Source: DATFWC01 sp045801465 (GTDB lineage: Bacteria; Pseudomonadota; Alphaproteobacteria; Rhizobiales; Xanthobacteraceae). From it: a DNA stretch of 9,295 bases. The notes below the pieces were generated by a model. The model saw nothing but the letters and a program-made list of their open reading frames with translations. It did no database searches and was not told where the DNA came from. The stretch lies in assembly GCA_045801465.1 (NCBI GenBank), contig JBJMSU010000252.1, forward strand, positions 1 through 9,295. The letters are read 5' to 3'. This document shows positions 5,754-9,295 of this stretch, piece by piece. How positions within the stretch are numbered: position 1 is the first letter of the stretch; every line of letters starts with the position of its first letter. The position numbers were made by a program, and so were the translations under genes.

Positions 5754-5819
5754 GTAGCCCGGATGAAGCGCAGCGAAATCCGGGTCGGTCCGCATTTCGC
5801 TTCGCTTCATGCGCGCTAC
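5754..5819. repeat. Intergenic palindromic repeat (CCCGGAT...ATCCGGG type)
   Basis: The element is bounded by GTAGC (5754-5758) and GCTAC (5815-5819). It contains CCCGGAT (5758-5764) paired with ATCCGGG (5778-5784). Also, ATGAAGCGCAGCGAAAT (5763-5779) matches the complement of 5794-5810 in 16 of 17 positions. Two competing hairpins are therefore possible. The sequence resembles a short repeat common between genes in Bradyrhizobium, Rhodopseudomonas and relatives; that link is from memory. It fills much of the gap between ffh and rpsP and could affect read-through or mRNA ends. Confidence 0.75.
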
Positions 5820-5832
5820 ACGAGAGACGCGT

Positions 5833-7398
5833 TCACTTCTTCTTCCCCGGGCCCGGGAACCCGCCAAGACCCGGGAGCTTGCCGCCAAGCCCGGGCAGAT
5901 TTCCGCCAGGAAATTTGGGCGGCAGGCCAGGCAAACCTGGAGCGCCGGGCAAGCCCGGCGGCAGCCCGGGCGGCACACTTGGGAGCCCGCCGGGCAAACC
6001 ACCCGGCATCTTTTGCGCCAGATCGGCGAGCTGCTCAGGGCTCGGCATGCCGCCACCGAAGCCCATCATATTGCCGAGCGCGGCCAGCGGGCCGCGCTTG
6101 GCGCCACCCATCGCCTTCATCATGTCGGCCATGGTGCGGTGCATCTTGAGCAGCCGGTTGATGTCCTCGACCTTGGTTCCCGAACCGACCGCGATGCGCT
6201 TCTTGCGGCTCGCCTTGAGGACGTCCGGGCTGCGGCGTTCCTGCGGCGTCATCGAATCGATGATCGCGACCTGCCGCTTGAGCACGCGCTCATCGAGGTT
6301 GGCGGCGGCCACCTGATTCTTCATCTTGGCGATGCCGGGCAGCATGCCCATGAGGCTGCCGATGCCGCCCATGGCCGTCATCTGCACCAGCTGCTCGCGC
6401 AGATCGGACAGATCGAAGGCGCCCTTGCGCATCTTCTCGGCGACGCGCGCAGCCTTTTCCGCGTCGATCGTGGTGGCTGCCTTTTCCACCAGCGAGACGA
6501 TGTCGCCCATGCCGAGGATGCGGTCGGCGATGCGAGCAGGGTGAAAATCCTCCAGCGCATCGAGCTTCTCGCCGGTGCCGATGAGCTTGATCGGCTGCGC
6601 CGTCACGGCGCGCATGGAGAGCGCCGCGCCGCCGCGGCCGTCGCCGTCGACGCGGGTGAGCACGATGCCGGTCAGGCCCACGCGCTCGTTGAAGGCGCGC
6701 GCCAGGTTGACGGCGTCCTGGCCGGTGAGCGCGTCGGCCACGAGCAGCACCTCGTGCGGGCTGGCGGCACGCTTCACCTCGGCGGCTTCCGCCATCATGG
6801 CCTCGTCCAGCGTGGTGCGGCCGGCCGTGTCGAGGAGCACGACGTCGTAGCCGCCGAGCCGGGCCGCTTCGAGGGCACGGCGCGCGATCTGCACCGGCAT
6901 CTGACCGGCGACGATCGGCAGCGTGTCGACGGCGACCTGGCGACCGAGCACGGCCAGCTGCTCCATGGCGGCCGGCCGCCGCACGTCGAGGGAGGCCATC
7001 AGCACCTTGCGCTTGGCCAGGTCGGCGAGACGCCGGGCGAGCTTCGCCGCCGTGGTGGTCTTGCCCGAGCCCTGCAGGCCGACCAGCATGATCGGAACCG
7101 GCGCCGGCGCATTGAGATCGATCTGCTGCGCGTCGGAACCGAGCGTCTCGATCAGCTGATCGTGCACGATCTTGACGACCATCTGGCCCGGGGTGACCGA
7201 CTTGATCACCTCGATGCCGACCGCCCGCACGCGCACCTGGTCGACGAAGACGCGCGCCACATCGAGGGCGACGTCCGCCTCGATCAGGGCGCGACGCACC
7301 TCGCGCAACGCCGCATCGACATCGGCCTCGGTGAGCGCACCGCGCCGGGTGAGGCGGTCGAGAATGCCGGACAGCTTTTCCGACAGGCTGTCGAACAT
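5833..7398 (-). CDS. ffh: Signal recognition particle protein Ffh (SRP54)
   Basis: A 521-residue SRP GTPase that, with 4.5S RNA, carries ribosomes making membrane proteins to FtsY. The N domain (1-90) begins MFDSLSEKLSGILDRL. The G domain follows with GLQGSGKTT (107-115, P-loop), DVRRPAAMEQL, DTAGR (190-194) and TRVDGDGRGGAALS (248-261). In the usual TKxD motif Lys is Arg here, as I recall for related alphaproteobacteria. The Met-rich M domain (about 315-450) binds signal peptides and RNA and carries RIAVGSGT (401-408). The last 60 or so residues are a Gly/Pro/Leu tail with collagen-like PG repeats ending KKK, longer than in E. coli. The start at 7398 fits the family and follows GGAGA; an in-frame ATG at 7434 adds 12 residues and is unlikely. 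rpsP follows downstream. Confidence 0.97.
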   Translation of the reverse strand: MFDSLSEKLSGILDRLTRRGALTEADVDAALREVRRALIEADVALDVARVFVDQVRVRAVGIEVIKSVTPGQMVVKIVHDQLIETLGSDAQQIDLNAPAPVPIMLVGLQGSGKTTTAAKLARRLADLAKRKVLMASLDVRRPAAMEQLAVLGRQVAVDTLPIVAGQMPVQIARRALEAARLGGYDVVLLDTAGRTTLDEAMMAEAAEVKRAASPHEVLLVADALTGQDAVNLARAFNERVGLTGIVLTRVDGDGRGGAALSMRAVTAQPIKLIGTGEKLDALEDFHPARIADRILGMGDIVSLVEKAATTIDAEKAARVAEKMRKGAFDLSDLREQLVQMTAMGGIGSLMGMLPGIAKMKNQVAAANLDERVLKRQVAIIDSMTPQERRSPDVLKASRKKRIAVGSGTKVEDINRLLKMHRTMADMMKAMGGAKRGPLAALGNMMGFGGGMPSPEQLADLAQKMPGGLPGGLPSVPPGLPPGLPGAPGLPGLPPKFPGGNLPGLGGKLPGLGGFPGPGKKK

Positions 7399-7418
7399 CG
7401 TTTCTCCAAACATCAATG

Positions 7419-7432
7419 GCGCCCGAGGGCGC
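7419..7432. promoter_or_regulatory. Small GC hairpin in the ffh leader
   Basis: GCGCC-CGAG-GGCGC forms a short stable stem about 20 nt before the ffh start and ahead of its ribosome-binding site. No T-run follows, so it is not a terminator. It could stabilise the leader or affect translation; this is inference. Confidence 0.3.
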
Positions 7433-7515
7433 AATCGCGCTGTCGGGCGTTGACCTCCGGCCTCTCCTGGACCGGGCGGCTGCTCGTACGTTACGTCTGT
7501 GACGAGAGCGTGCGG

Positions 7516-7544
7516 AACCTATGGGTTGCAGGCAGCACCGTCAA
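7516..7544 (-). promoter_or_regulatory. Candidate sigma-70 promoter of ffh
   Basis: On the minus strand TTGACG (7544-7539) is followed after exactly 17 nt by TAGGTT (7521-7516). The -35 is 5 of 6; the -10 keeps the key T, A and final T. Transcription would start near 7509, giving a leader of about 110 nt. It lies in the 279-nt divergent gap (7399-7677), which otherwise shows no RNA gene. No comparably good promoter for the plus-strand gene is visible there. Confidence 0.45.
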
Positions 7545-7677
7545 GCCTCCGAATGATTCGATATTTCGTCCGCCCTGTCCTATTTTCTTAACGAAACCCG
7601 CCCAACATGCCGACAACACCGGCACGTGATCGACCTGCCGCAAAATAGTCTCTGTCTTCGCTAGGCTCGCCGCCCGC

Positions 7678-8754
7678 ATGAGGTTCACCCGCCGACGGCT
7701 GATCACCGGCTTGAGCGCCATGGCGGCTGCCGCCGGCGGCCTGGCCAGCGTTCGCGCCGCCCACGCGCGCTACTACGAGGGCGCGCTGTCCGATCATTTC
7801 GACGGCCTTCGGTTCGTCGATCCGCACGGGATGGCCCCCAAAGGTATTCCCGATCTCCTGCGCTGGTGGACGGCGCGGGGGCGCATCACCTGGTCCGACT
7901 GGGTGCCGAGCCCTTACGCCGACGAACCGCCAGCGCGCATCGATGGCCGGGCGTTGCGCATGTCCTTCATCGGGCATGCCAGCCTCCTGGTGCAGACCGC
8001 CGGGCTCAATATCCTGATCGACCCGGTGTGGTCGGACCGCGTCTCGCCGATCGATTTCGTCGGTCCGAAGCGCGTCAACGCCCCGGGCATCGCCTTCGAT
8101 GCGCTGCCGAAGATCGACGTCGTGCTGATCTCGCACAATCACTACGACCATCTCGACATGGCGACCCTGTCGCGCCTTGTCGCCACGCATCGCCCGCGCA
8201 TCATCACGCCGCTCGGCAACGATACGGTGATGCGCGCGCAGGACCCGGCGATCGCCGCCGAGGCCTACGATTGGGGCGACCGGGTGGCCCTCGGGAACGG
8301 CGTTGAGGTGACGCTCGCGCCGATGCGGCACTGGTCGGCACGCGGCGTGCTCGACCGCAACAAGGCGCTGTGGGCCGCCTTCATCATCGCGACGCCGGCG
8401 GGACGCATCTATCACGTCGCCGATTCCGGCTATGGCGACGGTTTTCGCTTCCGCGAAGCGAGCGCGCTCTACGGTCCATTCCGCCTTGCCATCCTGCCGA
8501 TCGGCGCGTACGAGCCGCGCTGGTTCATGCGCAACCAGCACGCCGACCCGGCCGAAGCGGTGCAGATCCACCTCGACCTCGGAGCGAAGCGCTCGATCGG
8601 CATGCACTGGGGCACGTTCCAGCTCACCGACGAAGCGCTCGACCGCCCGCCGCTCGATCTCGCCGAAGCGCGCCGGGCGCGCGGCATCGCGGACGAAACG
8701 TTCTCGGTGCTCGCGATCGGCGAGACCCGGCGCATCGCGCGCCGGCCGTCATGA
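7678..8754 (+). CDS. Tat-exported metallo-beta-lactamase-fold hydrolase, NAPE-PLD-like
   Basis: A 358-residue protein. The N-terminus FTRRRLITGLSAMAAAAGG is a twin-arginine signal with likely cleavage near A28-A30 (RAAHA). The hydrolase domain carries the metal ligands H153, H155, D157 and H158 (SHNHYDHLD), H218 (MRHWSARG), D249 (ADSGYG) and H310 (GMHWGTFQLTDE), with H288 in PIGAYEPRWFMRNQHADPAEA. These match the Lactamase_B_2 branch that includes mammalian N-acyl-phosphatidylethanolamine phospholipase D and bacterial RomA-like proteins, which cleave a phosphodiester with two zinc ions. A periplasmic phospholipid or phosphodiester substrate is likely but unproven. The start has no clear Shine-Dalgarno but gives a well-formed Tat signal. 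It is divergent from ffh and converges on the next gene with 28 nt between stops and no obvious terminator. Confidence 0.9.
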   Translation: MRFTRRRLITGLSAMAAAAGGLASVRAAHARYYEGALSDHFDGLRFVDPHGMAPKGIPDLLRWWTARGRITWSDWVPSPYADEPPARIDGRALRMSFIGHASLLVQTAGLNILIDPVWSDRVSPIDFVGPKRVNAPGIAFDALPKIDVVLISHNHYDHLDMATLSRLVATHRPRIITPLGNDTVMRAQDPAIAAEAYDWGDRVALGNGVEVTLAPMRHWSARGVLDRNKALWAAFIIATPAGRIYHVADSGYGDGFRFREASALYGPFRLAILPIGAYEPRWFMRNQHADPAEAVQIHLDLGAKRSIGMHWGTFQLTDEALDRPPLDLAEARRARGIADETFSVLAIGETRRIARRPS

Positions 8755-8782
8755 CGCGACGCGCCTAAGCCCGCCAGCGACC

Positions 8783-9295
8783 CTAGACCACGCCGATCTC
8801 GAGCTTCATCGCCGCATCCATCGATTCGCCCGGCGCGAGGCTGCGCAGGCCATGCGCGGCGGGATCGGCCATGTGCACCGCGTTGCTGACATGGCTGACG
8901 GGTTCGATGCAGAAGTAGTCGCGGTCCTGCGGCGTGAATACCACCAGATACGGCAGCGACGACGTCAGCTGCAACGACAGCTTTTCGTCGCGGATGCGCG
9001 CCGGCCCGCGCCAGCCTTCGAAGCAGTTGTCGAAGCCGAGATGGACGACGTCGCTGTCGATGCCCGGCTGGGTGACCTTGCGGATCGGCAACTGCGTGAC
9101 GTCGGACTCCCAGCGATCCGACAGCTCGATGTGCAGCCGACTGCGCAACCGCTTCTGGAAGTAGGGGTGCCAGCCGAGGCCGACCGGCTGCGCGACCTCG
9201 GCCCGATTCGTGAACACCATCTGGACACTGAGCGCGGACGGGCTCAGGTTGAAATACTGGCGCGCCTCGAACGCGAAAGGCCAGTCGGGGTCGCC
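8783..9295 (-). CDS. Aldose 1-epimerase family protein (partial, N-terminus beyond window)
   Basis: The last 170 residues of a galactose-mutarotase-fold protein. The frame is open to the right edge, so the start lies outside. The visible part begins GDPDWPFAFEARQYFNLS, then shows GLGWHPYF, whose His fits the family's catalytic acid, and YFCIEPVSHVSNAVH, whose Glu fits the catalytic base, followed by GLRSLAPGESM near the end. Enzymes of this fold interconvert alpha and beta anomers of hexoses or hexose phosphates in the cytoplasm; the sugar cannot be told here. The GWHPYF form is more like the wider aldose-epimerase/YeaD group than classical GalM. An internal ATG at 9220 would lack the upstream conserved strand and is not the start. 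Confidence 0.88.
   Translation of the reverse strand, partial: GDPDWPFAFEARQYFNLSPSALSVQMVFTNRAEVAQPVGLGWHPYFQKRLRSRLHIELSDRWESDVTQLPIRKVTQPGIDSDVVHLGFDNCFEGWRGPARIRDEKLSLQLTSSLPYLVVFTPQDRDYFCIEPVSHVSNAVHMADPAAHGLRSLAPGESMDAAMKLEIGVV

Noticed and set aside
7419..7432. Transcription terminator
   Set aside because: The stem is short and no T-run follows on either strand.
5809..7629. 606-codon plus-strand frame opposite ffh
   Set aside because: It is a shadow of a GC-rich gene, with His/Arg/Asp/Gly-rich low-quality protein; Ffh on the other strand is certain.
7399..7677. 4.5S SRP RNA gene next to ffh
   Set aside because: Fragments such as GGTGCTGCCTGC tempted me, but the conserved GGTCCGGAAGGAAGCAGC-like core is absent.
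8755..8782. Bidirectional terminator between the convergent genes
   Set aside because: The 28-nt gap has no inverted repeat or T-run that I can see.

Overview
The window looks like chromosomal DNA of an alphaproteobacterium, most likely Hyphomicrobiales (Rhizobiales; Bradyrhizobium, Pseudolabrys or Rhodoplanes relatives). This is inferred from four things: high GC; the gene order ffh-rpsP-rimM-trmD; an S16 protein with a Lys/Ala-rich C-terminal extension and an Ffh with a Gly/Pro/Leu-rich tail; and intergenic palindromes of the CCCGGAT...ATCCGGG and CTAG-ended kinds, which I associate with that order. It is mostly housekeeping sequence. I found no CRISPR array, tRNA, rRNA, phage or intact insertion sequence.

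Layout, left to right. Positions 1-71 hold a short stretch of unclear origin. Two related long palindromes follow (72-151 and 167-242). Ten genes then lie head to tail on the minus strand, so transcription runs right to left. In transcription order they are ffh (7398-5833), a 118-nt gap with a palindromic repeat, rpsP (5714-5343), rimM (5343-4837), trmD (4832-4137), a small four-helix membrane protein overlapping trmD (4140-3691), a lone periplasmic substrate-binding protein (3557-2382), a PAP2-family phosphatase (2267-1488), a DUF883/YqjD-like protein (1430-999), a YqjE-like protein (999-568) and a small basic membrane protein in the yqjK position (499-239). Right of ffh, a 279-nt divergent gap separates it from a plus-strand, Tat-exported metallo-beta-lactamase-fold protein resembling NAPE-PLD (7678-8754). 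It converges on an aldose 1-epimerase-like gene cut by the window edge (8783-9295, minus).

How the genes fit together. ffh, rpsP, rimM and trmD serve translation: SRP targeting, a 30S protein, 30S maturation and tRNA m1G37 methylation. rpsP/rimM and trmD/membrane protein overlap (TGATG and ATGA), and rimM/trmD are 4 nt apart, so coupled translation is likely. rplS, the usual gene after trmD, is absent from its place. The second block (PAP2, YqjD-, YqjE- and YqjK-like) encodes envelope proteins and resembles the enterobacterial yqjD-yqjE-yqjK cluster.

The items most worth a second look are the paired palindromes, whose arm differences are all compensated and which supply a stop codon to the neighbouring gene; the displacement of rplS by an unknown coupled membrane protein; and the repeated glycine-rich, GRR-ended helices in the yqj-like block. 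I did not find clear evidence of a previously undescribed multi-gene system.
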